Source of the DNA: Hypomyces perniciosus
Lineage: Eukaryota; Ascomycota; Sordariomycetes; Hypocreales; Hypocreaceae
Assembly (NCBI GenBank): GCA_008477525.1
Contig: SPDT01000013.1
Coordinates: 1,163,501-1,227,500, forward strand
Reading direction: 5' to 3'
Length of the DNA: 64,000 nt
Of the stretch, positions 33,931-44,900 are shown one piece after another. The notes below the pieces were generated by a model. The model was not told the origin of the DNA. It saw only the letters and a program-made list of their open reading frames with translations, and made no database searches. A program made the position numbers and the translations under genes. Position 1 is the first letter of the stretch. Each line of letters starts with the position of its first letter.

Positions 33931-34025
33931 GTGACGGACTCGGCGCGGACTGACTCGGCACGGACGGCACGGACTGACTTGGCACGGACGACACGGACTG
34001 ACTTGACACGGACTGACTCGGCACC
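33931..34025. repeat. Minisatellite of ~15-bp units
   Basis: About 95 bases of imperfect tandem units of the form CGGACTGACTYGGCA, alternating with shorter CGGACGGCA/CGGACGACA half units. In one forward frame it would encode repeated TDSART/TDLART motifs, but the frame has no support as a gene. Confidence 0.85.
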
Positions 34026-34383
34026 CGATGCCAGCCGGGTTACCGGGCGCTATCCGAAGAAGGCGTGTTATTGGCCAACAACTTTCTGCCAGCGGCGTGA
34101 TTTATCCGAATATACGGAGTAGGTTTCAGCGCTAATAAACACGGAATGATCCACCAACCATCAGCTCCGGAAGCGAAGCGACGGTGGTTAATCACTCCGC
34201 ACTGTACTAATTGATTGGCGCGACCATCCCTAACGGTAAGCTTGCTTGTGGAACCATGGCTTACGCCTAGTCTTGAGAGTTCCACATCTGCGCCTAAGAG
34301 AGTGACATACATGGTATGCCTAGCTCTCCTTGTCAAGACTCAAGTCTATAAGCGCTAGGCTATTTATCTTTACGCCACTAATC
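34026..34383. other. Intergenic sequence between minisatellite and MITE
   Basis: About 360 bases, normal composition. No gene or repeat copy recognised. Confidence 0.5.
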
Positions 34384-34385
34384 TA

Positions 34386-34677
34386 CCCGTTGGTGTGGTA
34401 CTTCGTGAACACCAAACTAAAAGGACTTCGCCTTTTAGTTGGGCCCAAAATCCTTGAGCCACCCCAGTACCCGGGCCAGGAACAGGTTTGTATGGGGTTC
34501 CTTATAGGGAGTTGTTAGTGCACCAAATCGATGATTTTGGCAAAAATCGAAAATGTACTTCGCCGACCACCCATTTTATATGAGTGGCTCGGGTACTTAG
34601 GTGGCTTAGAGATTTTGGGGCCAACTAAAAGGCGAAGTCCTTTTAGCTTGGTGTTCACGAAAGTATACACTAACGGG
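34386..34677. mobile_element. MITE of Tc1/mariner type with long terminal inverted repeats
   Basis: A 292 bp non-coding element with terminal inverted repeats of about 95-100 bp (CCCGTTGGTGTGG at the left, TACACTAACGGG at the right), flanked by the dinucleotide TA on both sides (34384-34385, 34678-34679) as expected for a Tc1/mariner target. Each arm contains an inner hairpin, AACTAAAAGG ACTTCG CCTTTTAGTT. Arms differ at scattered positions, so it is not brand new. There is no transposase, so it would depend on one elsewhere in the genome. Its right end lies 110 bp before the P450 start codon. Confidence 0.85.
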
Positions 34678-34685
34678 TAGCTCGT

Positions 34686-34697
34686 TATTTATAAAAA
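34686..34697 (+). promoter_or_regulatory. TATA box of the P450 gene
   Basis: ATTTATAAAAAG at 34686-34697, about 95 bp before the ATG and only 8 bp beyond the MITE target duplication. The position suits a core promoter element, which would place the whole upstream control region at or beyond the MITE. Confidence 0.5.
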
Positions 34698-34787
34698 GAA
34701 ACCGTATCCCACCTTATGTGGTGGAACTGAACTTCTTCTACTCGTCATCATTCAAGTCTCAGGCAGATCGCCAACGAAAGGGCGAAG

Positions 34788-36612
34788 ATGGACTTCATCA
34801 ACATGACTGAGGGACTAGCCATCTCCAGGCTAGTTATCCTGGCGCTCGGCTCTCTAGGGCCTGTGCTCCTTTTCCAGGGCATTTATCGAGGTTATCGGCA
34901 TCGTCGGTATTTCAGCAAATTGGTATTTCCAACCAGCGAGAGCGGGATCTGACCGAGATCGCATCTCCCAGTCAAAATGATAATGATACGTCCGGATAGA
35001 CACTAATCAACTCGGTAGCCAGGACCACCACACAGCGCTCTGTTTGGTCATCTCAAAGTCGTCGGCGAAATCGCTGCGACGATGCCGCGGAACACGCATC
35101 CTCAAGCGTACTACACGGAAATCGCTAGGACGTATAAACTCGAGGGCCTCTTTTACTTAGACCTGTGGCCAGTCGGCCCCTCGAGCGTCATCTTGTCTGA
35201 TCCGAAGCTCGTTGACGAGGTTACCGTCGTGAAACCCCTCGCCGTGCACACCATGGCCGCGGATTTCCTGGAGCCCATCGTTGGCAAAAATGTAATTGCG
35301 ACCGTGAACGGGCCAGTCTGGAAACGGCTCCATCACGCCATGGCTCCAGCATTCTCATGGTCTCACATTCGCAGCCTGACAGGCGTTATTATTGACGAGT
35401 GTGTGGTTTTCCGGGACGTCCTTGACAAGCTCGTCGAAACCGGCACGGTCTTCTCCATGGAGGAGGTCTCTGCGAAGCTGATCTTTGACGTTATTGGGCG
35501 CATCGTGTTCAATACACCCCTTCATGCACAGACTACGGATAGCGCATACTTGAATGATCTGAGAGAACTGATAGCGCTGGCTCACAGGCAGACGGATATC
35601 ACTGTACAATTCAATCCCGTTGCCCGAGTTAGGGTGTGGTGGAAGCGGCGCAATGTCCTGGCACGGCTGCACCCGCGCATCTTGGGCAAGATTCAAGAGA
35701 GACTTTCTGTGCTGCGGGACGAGAACAACATACCTTCGAGGAAAAACCCGTACAGCATCCTGGATCTGATGCTCCGAGAGCATGTTCTTGAGTCTGAGCC
35801 GGGCGCCAAAGCTACACAAAAGGGACAAACACGAGATCTGACATCTGCGGACACTCAAATGCTTCTCACCAAGTTCGTTTCGCCATTCGGATTATAAACC
35901 GCGGCCGTCCCCTTTGCTAATGGTTAAACACAGTATAAAAGGCTTGCTTCTTGGCGGCCATGGCACAACCACTGACACCTTATGTTTCGTGTTAATGCTG
36001 TTATCCAACGCCCCGGATACGGTTAAGAAGATGCGACAGGAACACGAAGATGTCTTCGGCAAGGATTTCAACGCCACGGTAGCCTCCCTCATCGATGCGC
36101 CTGCCAAACTTCAGGACCTTCCATACACAGAAGCTGTCATCAAGGAAACCTTGCGATTGTTCCCCGTAGGCTTCGGTGTTCGAGAGGCAGATGATGGCAA
36201 GAAACTCACCTTCCAAGGCCAGTCTTGGCCAGTCGATCAGAACCTGGCCGTCACCATAAACGGCCATGACATCCATTACAATTCTGAGTACTTCCCACGG
36301 CATACGGAATTCCTTCCCGAACGCTGGCTAGATGCGGAGAATGAGATTCCACGATCGTATTTCAGGGCGTTTGGCCGTGGACAGCGTGCTTGCTTGGGAC
36401 AAAATCTCTCCCAGAATGAGCTCAAGGTCATTCTGCTGATGATTATTCGCGACTATGATTTTGCGTGCCACGGGATCAAGCCCAATGCAGAGCCGAGAAC
36501 ATTGCACACTAACCTGGACACGGTATTCGGAGACATAATCTTTCAAGAATTGGGGTTGGAGGCGATGCCCAGGGGAGGCATGATGATGACTGTGAAGCGA
36601 GTCCAAAAGTGA
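34788..36612 (+). CDS. Cytochrome P450 monooxygenase
   Basis: An intact three-exon gene, join(34788..34922, 35019..35872, 35934..36612), 555 aa. Intron 1 (96 bp) has GTATTT donor, CACTAATC branch and TAG acceptor; splicing rebuilds the proline-rich hinge LPGPPHS after the membrane anchor (LVILALGSLGPVLLFQGIY). Intron 2 (61 bp) has GTTCGT donor, TGCTAATGG branch and CAG acceptor, and rebuilds LLTNIKGLLLGGHGTTTDT. Motifs: I-helix GGHGTTTDT (residues 337-345), E401-T-L-R404, FLPERW, and heme loop FGRGQRACLG with ligand C483. It is an ER-anchored haem enzyme using a CPR partner. The N-terminal half (HPQAYYTEIARTY, FYLDLWPVGPSSVI) resembles StcB-like secondary-metabolism P450s; the substrate is unknown. 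A MITE adjoins the promoter. Confidence 0.93.
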
Positions 36613-37451
36613 TCAAGATTCGGGTATGGGCGCGCGCTTGAAGCAATATTGTTCTGACCTTAATACACTCAGTTGGAGGGGCCAAATCTGGAACTATCCT
36701 GGCATATGTGTATCAACACGGCTAACTATGTGTCCTCCTTAGCCTCTTTCGGGAAATTGCCAAGGATGGCAACAATAACAACGGCGGCAACCTATGCCTC
36801 TACAATCATGTGTAAAATTATCTTACAAGTAGCTAATCTATTACCATTGTCCACAACGTAGCCAGGACTGAGTCGACTTAACCCAAATTCATTGTATGAC
36901 AACTCCTGCCGTTACTCCCTCTCCAGCGCGGATAAGACGCTGTAGTCAAACGGACATTTCGGACATGAGGTCGCGCAGGTAAAATCCAACCTCTGCCACA
37001 CCTTTGCCACCAGCTCCCAGCAGCCAGAGACGCAGGTGGCCAATGCCTAACATACTCCCCTGTGGTTCTGTCCACAAAGGGTCGACAGCACGTTCATGCC
37101 CGCACTGACATGAAGGGGCTAGTTGCTGGCGGGAGGTTTGGTACCCAGGCCTCGGGATTCTGCCCCACTAACGGGCTGCTAACAGACCCTTCTGAGGAAG
37201 AATTTTAACTAGACTGCCAAACCTCTTCGGAGATCTGCTTGACGTCTCGGAAATTATCGAAGATGAAATCATTGCCCAGACTGCTTTGCATGCAAGCTAT
37301 ATAGCTAGCTAGCTAGTACTAAGTACAAAATGAATTGTGAAGGGATAGTGTTCTCTAATATGTAGCGTCCTTGCAGTTAGGGGCTATTGGGGCCCTAGGG
37401 TTTTGGGTGGTCTCTGCTCGTTGGCTAGTTATAGCAAGCAGGAGCTGTAGC
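36613..37451. other. Intergenic region downstream of P450
   Basis: About 840 bases without a supported ORF. It holds the second copy of the dispersed repeat (37293-37362). Confidence 0.5.
37293..37362 (+). repeat. Dispersed direct repeat, copy 2
   Basis: Partner of 33685-33751, starting CAAGCTATATAGCTAGCTAG and ending near GTGTTCTCTAATATG, in the same orientation. Confidence 0.65.
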
Positions 37452-37762
37452 TGTTACGGGCCTAGGGCTTTGCCTAGGTGTTACAAACCAGGCGTTTGGG
37501 CAAACAGAAGGATATTACAGGTCGACCGAGCGGTTGGGCCTGAGGAGATGTATGATTGGAGGGGTACAATAGCGAATGGAAGGGCCTGCTAGTCACGTGA
37601 CTCATCACGTGAACAGATGGGATCAGTGGGTGGTAACCCACTGAGCGTAGTGATCTAGGGCAATCAATGAAGAGATGGACAAGTATATATGACAGCCATT
37701 ACCACTTACTAGATAGCCAGCTCTTCAGATCTAAGTACTCTGCTAATCACGGATTCTTTACA
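37452..37762 (+). repeat. Candidate gypsy LTR remnant with adjacent primer-binding-like site
   Basis: A TGTTACGGGCC start and TTCTTTACA end give a 311 bp unit with CACGTGAC palindromes (about 37596 and 37606) and a hairpin CAGTGGGT/ACCCACTG (about 37625-37644), all usual in fungal gypsy LTRs. TGGTCCTCCCGC follows 7 bases later and could be a tRNA primer site. No coding region follows (the SDR gene lies beyond), and no target duplication was seen. Confidence 0.4.
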
Positions 37763-37901
37763 TTTGTTTGGTCCTCCCGCTTATGTTTATTCCACGTTTG
37801 TCTTCACGATTGAGGAGACTCGCGGCGTATTTCTGCGATATTATAATGCGCGTCTTGATATATACACAAGACCTTGCATTGTTAATTCTGATTGTGTTCA
37901 A

Positions 37902-38899
37902 TTAGAAACATTGTAATGTTTCTTCTTTCCACGCATCTATTTCCCCTAGAATATCTTCAATATCATTTTTAATAAGCTTGTAACAATTCTCTCCCATTAA
38001 CAACCGCATGGGCATGGGTCTTTCATGTTGCTTAGTCACAACATTAAAGAGTACCGTAGCGCATGTGTCGGGGTCCAGCCAGTCCGCGTGCAATTTTGTA
38101 TCAGCCATGTGCTGCAGCTGTGCTGTTATCGGATCATTTGCTGATTTATAGGCTGGATGACGAGTGGCAACCTTAAGACTAGATCCAGCATAGTTTGTGC
38201 GTACTCCTGCGGGAGCAACAATCAAAAAATGGATATTCCAGTCTGGATGCATCTCCTTGGAGATAGTCTCAGTAAAAGCCTCCAGGGCAGATTTACTATT
38301 AATGTTAGTATCTCGACTTGTGCCACGACCGGGCCCATGTAAACGAACCTGGCATGATAGAAGGCATTGCCGGGATAAGTAAGCCATCCTCCCATTGACG
38401 ATATCTGAATAATAGTGCCACCTTGTTTAGAAGCGTTGACCTCGCGGAAGATGCGAACTGCCTCTTGCGTGATTCGCACAGGCCCCCAAAAGTTAGTATC
38501 CATTTGGAGCCGGGAGTCAGCCTCCGGAATAGCCTCAGAATCGCCCACTAGGCTGTAACCAGCATTATTGATAACGACATCAATCCGACCAAACTTTTCC
38601 ACAGCAACTGTGAGAGAATTGGTGATAGCTTCACTTGAGGTAACGTCTAGGCTCAGCTTGAGCACATTCGGCTCGTCTTGAAGGTAGGATAGTGATTCAA
38701 CATGACGAGCCGTAGCTACAACGCAGTGACCAGCATTGTATGCGAATTTAGCAAAGGACTGTCCGAGACCAGAGGAGCAACCAGTTACTAGATTATTGTT
38801 AGCTTATGTGAGATATAGAGAGGTATAGATAGGATCTGTGATTGTATACGAACTGAACCAGACAGTGTTAGGGCCAAGGGCCCGAGGGAGTGATAGCAT
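37902..38899 (-). CDS. Short-chain dehydrogenase/reductase, classical type
   Basis: An intact three-exon gene, complement(37902..38295, 38349..38787, 38854..38899), 292 aa. Introns of 66 bp (38788-38853, GTTCGT..CTAG, branch GCTAAC) and 53 bp (38296-38348, GTTCGT..ATAG). The first splice rebuilds the cofactor loop VWFITGCSSGLG (T17-G18-x3-G22-x-G24); the second rebuilds YHASK. Other motifs are NNAG (89-92), ISSMGG with catalytic S146, Y159 and K163, and an APAG block after the active site. It is an NAD(P)-dependent oxidoreductase of a hydroxyl/carbonyl pair; the substrate is unknown. The TGxxxGxG variant TGCSSGLG is common in fungal retinol-dehydrogenase-like SDRs. There is no signal peptide. 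It lies 1.3 kb from the P450 stop and converges with it. Confidence 0.92.
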
Positions 38900-39900
38900 G
38901 GCGGATATTCAGAGACAATATAGCAAGATACTCCAGCATTGAAAGTATAGGTTGATAAAAGCCGATATTAATATAAGTTCAGGAGTTTTAAGTCTGTTTA
39001 TATCTTCAAGTTAAGAAGATTCTATTATATATATTATAGTAGCGCATAAAATCACAGGGCAAATACAAAGCTATATGACACTTAACACTGCTTAAACCCA
39101 TAAAGTTTTCTTAAATCCGCTAGCTCCGGTAAATCCAGAGCTATGGAGGAGTATAGGATAATACTACTGGCGCTACTCTATGTTAGAGTAAGTTACAGGC
39201 TGAGAGATGCCCAATGGGTGAAAACCTATATAGGCAGTAAAGTACAGAGTACTTGGCTAGCGGAGTTTGGCAAAAGGGGGGGGGAATCTCACATCGAGGC
39301 GAATCCCGGAGCTTGTAAGCATCTTCCATGCCAAAGCAACGGACTGCCGAATTCTTTTTTTAATCCAAGCATAGCCCCGAGATCGACAGTCCAAACACCA
39401 TGCTATTAGCCAAGCGCCTGACGCATGCGGGGCAATTATCTATCCGTCATGACAGACATTTTTAGTTACGCAACTCGCCACAATAAATCAGTTTTTTAGC
39501 CTAGACTGCCACATCGAACCATGAAGCTTGAGCTTTAATACACTCTAACCTCAACTTTGACAAATCCCAAAGCCTAGCTCAACACCATCACTACTAGTAA
39601 CCATGGCCCGCTGGCGTCGGCTGGGATCTTGGCGAGGTGAGAAGTACCTGCAGCCTGCTTACACCACAATTATGATTGGTTAGAACGTCGGCGGAGTAAA
39701 TAGCTATACCGGCGGAACTCTCTGTTCTTATGTCCGGCTTTAAACGATAAATAATTAGCGGGGAGCTCTGCATCCAATGATAATCTAGGGGTAATCAGGT
39801 CGCATAAGTTATAATATAGGCCAGACATAAATGATTTAATTTTCATGAAGTACACACAGCTCTATCGCTATAAGCTCGATATTATCTGGTTCTTGACGCC
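38900..39900. other. Intergenic region between divergent SDR and bZIP genes
   Basis: A 1 kb region expected to hold the promoters of both genes. The frame at 39143-39409 (88 codons) has no recognisable content and is probably not coding. A G-run occurs at about 39278-39285. No repeat copy recognised. Confidence 0.55.
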
Positions 39901-40909
39901 ATGGTCGTGGCAAAGGCCACACCGAATGGCCTAAGCTACCGGCTCATGCGAGGCCAAGTCTTTGACGCCGATGACGACTGGAGTGGCCTAAGTGACCCAA
40001 TTGTGCGGCGGAGGGTGCAGAATCGATTAAACCAAAGAATATATCGATTGCGAAGAAAAGTCATCGAGAGTTCAGTGGGACTGTCAGACCACACTGCTAA
40101 TAAAGCATGGCCACTTTGCAGTACGTTAAACCTTCGTTTTCGATATTGATATTATCGCAATGCTAATATTTTACCGCTATGGGAGTAAAGCTTGGTCTAG
40201 AAAAGGGAAAACAAATATAGGAAACGGAGAACAACCCGCAGCCTACCGAGCCGAAATGTGGCACTTCGACTCTAGTCCGGTGCAGTCTACAAGTCCGAGC
40301 CCCTGGTATACCGACCAAACCGCTGTCCTAGCCCATATTCAGGCGCTAAGACTCGCTCGCTATGTAAAACGATCGCCTTCGGATGACCACCTCCGATGTC
40401 TAGTACAGTGTAATGTCATGAGTGCTTTTGAGACTGTCATGCACATGCTTGGCATAACACCCGCCGAGCTGATGGATGATAACGCCGTATCCCCATTCAC
40501 TAGTACCGAGCACACACACCATGATTCACCTGGTATCACAATGCCATGTCGTCTGCCGGCATGTCTCTCACCGACATCTCTGCAAATGACTATCCCCCAC
40601 CATCCGTGGATTGACATTTTACCATTCCCCCAAATGAGGGACAATCTTTTATTCTTTGAGTACAGTCAAAATACAGACGACGGAAGGAGCTATGGCGAGG
40701 GCGATCTTTGCTATTCGATGATGGGCTTCGATGCTGACGAGAGTGGTCTTATTCTCTGGGGAGATCCGTGGGATATGACAGCATGGGAAGTCACGCCACA
40801 TTTCCTACGTCTGTGGGGATGGACAGTTGAAGGGTGTATCCAATTATTTACGTCGACGGATAATTGGCGCAGGAAAAGAGGAGAAACGCTATTGTTTACT
40901 GCTCTATAA
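39901..40909 (+). CDS. bZIP-type transcription factor with DUF3425 domain
   Basis: A two-exon gene, join(39901..40120, 40191..40909), 312 aa. The 70-bp intron has GTACGT donor, TGCTAAT branch and AAG acceptor; this acceptor is the one that keeps frame. The N-terminus carries DDDWSGLSDP followed by a basic region RRRVQNRLNQRIYRLRRK (residues 36-53), the usual start of fungal bZIP-like regulators. The C-terminal part (from about residue 145) has the DUF3425 hallmarks: LQMTIPHHPWIDILPFPQMR, GLILWGDPWDMTAWEV, TPHFLRLWGWTVEGC. The leucine-zipper portion is very short, as in most DUF3425 proteins. It is probably nuclear and DNA-binding. Members often regulate neighbouring metabolic clusters, so control of the SDR/P450 set is possible but inferred. 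Confidence 0.88.
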
Positions 40910-41710
40910 GCGTAAGATGCTTCATATGGAAACAAATGCAAGCTGCTACTAAGCATTTTAAAAGGCATGTACCTCTGCTATATACAAGCGATACATGACT
41001 GCCTTCTGAGTGCGTTATATTATATGGTGTTACATAGTTATAAGAGCTGTTGCGACAGGTCTCAGTTATCCCGTCAGTTATCCCTTAACTTATATCGGCC
41101 CTAATCTATTATCGCCGCCAACCTCTATGTATTTGAACAGCAGTTATTTCGCTCATTTAGTTAGAAAACAAGATTCTTTATTTTGCTTGATTCCAGAGCT
41201 ATCTTTGTGCTCGTCGCCTGCTACTAATTGATTGCTGTTGTGTGACAAGAGCCCTTATTAAAATCGAGAATCAAGAACTCCGATGCCTTATCGTCCCGCC
41301 CACCTCAATACACGGAAACCGTAGCATAATAACAAGTCGCATCTCTGATATTAGCCGTCCATTATCCAGCTGTCACGACCCAACACAAGGTCGCTGTGAT
41401 GTCTTATGGTGTTCACGATGTTCACTCGTAGAACCGAGTGATCCTGTTCTCATTGGTCCACCCTGTCTTAGGTAACCGTAGTCACGTAAGGCCATTCCTG
41501 GCGACCATATATTAGGTCGTGACGAGTCCTTAACGGTTCCGACTAGTAAGCCTACCCTAGAGCTATAGTATAGCTTACTTTAAGAAACCCGGTTTAGTAT
41601 ATAAGGCTACTAAGCTAATTGCAGGCTAATTGAAGCTATACCTTATTATATTATAAGCTTGGAATAACCTTAACTCTAAATGTTACTAGGTATATATTTA
41701 ATATAGAAGT
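40910..41710. other. Edge of the gene island, no supported gene
   Basis: About 800 bases grading into AT-rich sequence. Short frames at 41010-41231 and 41242-41475 show no family features. The last five bases GAAGT (41706-41710) are the target duplication of element X. Confidence 0.5.
41371..41524. repeat. Candidate small LTR or TIR element
   Basis: TGTCACGACC at 41371 and GGTCGTGACG at 41515-41524 form nearly perfect terminal inverted repeats of a 154 bp unit, a pattern seen in short fungal gypsy LTRs. No target duplication is visible and there is no second copy in the window. Confidence 0.35.
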
Positions 41711-41976
41711 TGTTGGGTTGAGTAGGCCGGGGCCCTACCGCTTATCAGCGCTAGGGAGCTCTTATCTGCTATGTAAGCAGATACGAGCTAACACACATAT
41801 CGCATAAGCGATGTGTCAGACTATGCAGGCGCTTATAAAGCGCCTGCATACAGCTTCTTCTTTGTGTTAGCTATGTGTATATATAGCGAGGCCACTACGG
41901 CATATTCTTTTTCATAGAATCAAGCTTCGTTTCCTATCTCTCTATACTCTATATAGCTGTGCCGCGCTCTGCTACA
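41711..41976 (+). repeat. Copia X 5' LTR
   Basis: A 266 bp LTR, TGTTGGGTTGAG...GCTCTGCTACA, least RIPed of the four copies. It is preceded by the target duplication GAAGT and followed by GTTATAAGCCTAGG, a half-tRNA-Met-type primer site. It contains a perfect 13-bp-arm hairpin (41822-41850) and a shorter one, TATCTGCT/AGCAGATA (about 41765-41785). The hairpin version matches the LTR at 56129, which pairs the two as one element. Confidence 0.9.
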
Positions 41977-44900
41977 GTTATAAGCCTAGGTAATAACTAT
42001 TAAAGTTACTAGAAACTTTTACTTTAATATTATATCTCTCTTTATACCTTTTACTTTTACCTTTAAGCTGCTAAAGCTATTTTCTATAATAAATAGCGCA
42101 GGGGATATCGCTTTTATAAAGCTGGAATTAATAGTCTAGTGGATTAAATGGCTTACTGTTCTTACTAATTATGCAATTACTGTTAGGGTATAGAATAGGA
42201 TTAATCTAGATCTCCCCGATTAGCCGAATAACAGTTTCCCTGCTTTTAAGCCACTTACTTTAATAAAAGTAAGGGAAACCGCGATTTAAGTATTTAATCT
42301 AAACCCCTCTTTAGTTAATATCTCTGCTTACTATAATAGTATACTCTAAAAGCACTAATTCTTCGTTAACGGCAATACTAAGAAAAGGAAGGCTAAAGTT
42401 ATTATTTTAAAGTAGATTTAAAAGATAATTAACTCTAGTATCTACACTTTAATCTTAGTAGACCTTTAAGCCACAGCTTTAGCCTTTACTGCTATTAAAG
42501 CAGCCTATAATAATAATAAAGATTTTAATATAAAGTTTACTATTTACTAAATTATTAAAAAGCTTAAAAACTAATTAACTCTTTATAAAAATATAATATA
42601 TAAGGAAATATACTTATCTTATTAATATATACTATATAAAGTAAAGTATAGGAATATTAGGCTAAAAGTATAGTATATTTATTAAGTGTATATTTATATA
42701 AATGCAGTAAAGTATAAGCTTTTAGAGGTTAAAGGAATAGCTTTTTAAATAGCTCTCTTTAAAGCTATTAAAGTATACATTACTTTAAACTTTACTGCCT
42801 ACCACTTATACTATATAAACAGCTTAATTAAAAGCAGTAAAATAAATAAAATCTTCTCCTTTAATTAACTTAAATAGCTTTTTTTAAATACTTTAAAAAA
42901 TATAGAGAACTATATTTATAGCTTTTATATAATACTTAGCAACTGCTTTAACAATATATTAAGTAATAGTAATATACACTTAAAGCCTTTTATTAATAAA
43001 GAATACCTTTATAGACCTAAAAGGCACGCTTAGCCTTTAAATAATTATAGTAAAGTATATACTGCGCTCGCTAAAAGGCTTAATAAAAAAAGGAAATATA
43101 CTTGTATGCTTAAGCAGGCTGCAGAGATTCGCGCGCGCCTGCAAGAAGATAAATAGCAGGTTACCTGCAAGAAGCTTAATAAAAGGGGTATTAACCTTAC
43201 TGCCCTAGCATAAAGAGGAAAAGCCTTAACTATTATAGCTGCTTTAATCTCCCTAGACTTAATCGATAAAGAAAATGTAAGCCTTGCAGTATACTCGATA
43301 AATATATTAATATATACTAATGTATAGGATACACCTTACTGCCTCTCTTAAAGCACCCTCTTTAATATATATTAAAAAGGAGGGCTAAAAAGCAAGGATT
43401 TCTGTGTAATTGGGTAACCTTCCTATTCTGGCTAGACCCGGAATTAGGCCCGACGCTAGGACCGAGTTCCGGAGGAACTTCGGTGTAAGTCAGGAAATTT
43501 CTATTATCTTTAACGATAACAATTAAGCTAGGACCAGCTACCCCGCCTACCCTAGACTCAATACAATGGCCATAATGGCTATTGTGAAAAATCTAACCAA
43601 AATGGTTTCCTGTTTGTATGGCCGTAAGTCGATTTGACCGATTTTATATATAAATGAATTTTACGGAAAATAGGAATGCAGCCACGAACCCAATTCTGCC
43701 ACCGCATACCTATTGTTAGGTCGGAGGACTATTGTAGAAGACAAAGCTATTGTTTATACAATCACTTCTACACCAGCCGTATATTACTAGATATTCTATA
43801 GCTTTCTAGCTATTAGTTCAGTTACAATTTAATTGTTTATCTATTGTTAACCTAACTAGACTCTTAGTCGTTTCCTTATTGCTGCGTTGGGTGCACCTTA
43901 CTAAAAGCTGCACTTAAATGAGGTTCAGTATAACCTTGTTATTTTAACAATATATATAGTGCTATTCATTTTATAAATAGCAGGAACTACCTTATTCCCA
44001 GCTCCTTTATCCTAAGTATAAAAAAGGACTATATTAAAGCAGGAACAGCTAGCTATCTAATAATTAAAAGAGGTTATTGTCTATTAAAAGATATTCTTTA
44101 TAATTTATATTAGAAAATAACGCACTCTATTAAACTTTTAGATATAGCTATAGTTAAAGGATTTTATATTAATATTATATTTTTATTAAAGCTTTGGAAA
44201 GTAAAGATTTAGTTAATAAAGTGCAATAATATACTTTATACCAGTATAGCCAGTTTAAATACTATTATAAAAAAAGTAAAGTATAAGTATAATCTTCTAT
44301 TTCTTTAATATAAGCCTTTATCGCTTTATATTACCCTTATCCTTAAATATATTATACTAAACAGCTTAATAGCTCTTTTTATTCTTTTTAATGTAGACTA
44401 TAGTATTTATATAGTATTAAACAGTAGGAGAAGATTAATATATAATCCCCTAGTACTATAATATAACTCTAAATAGCTTTAGTATCTATAATTAAGACAT
44501 TTAAGCCTAGAAGCGCTTAAAGCGCTTATAAAAAATATAAGGAATATGCGTATTAAGGGAATTATATATATAGAATGTAAGGCTTATGCTTTTATGTACG
44601 CGAAATAGGTTATCTCTCGTAGACCGTTCAATAAACGAGCACTAAAACTATTTTTTAAAGTATACTGGGATCTTTAAGATTATCTTAAAGGCTATAATAA
44701 GGATAACTGGCTTTTAATACTTAAAAAAGAATATACTATATAGCTATATATACGCCCTTTATTAAATAAAAAACAGGAAATTATTTTTAATACTTTATTT
44801 AACTTTATAAATATAGTAAAGATATAATATAATGTCTCTATATACTTCTTTAAGCAAAATAATAAGAAAGCTGTAATTGCAGTTAAAAGCTTATTACACT

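Noticed and set aside
39143..39409. 88-codon open frame between SDR and bZIP genes
   Set aside because: No recognisable motif, no intron continuation, in a promoter region.
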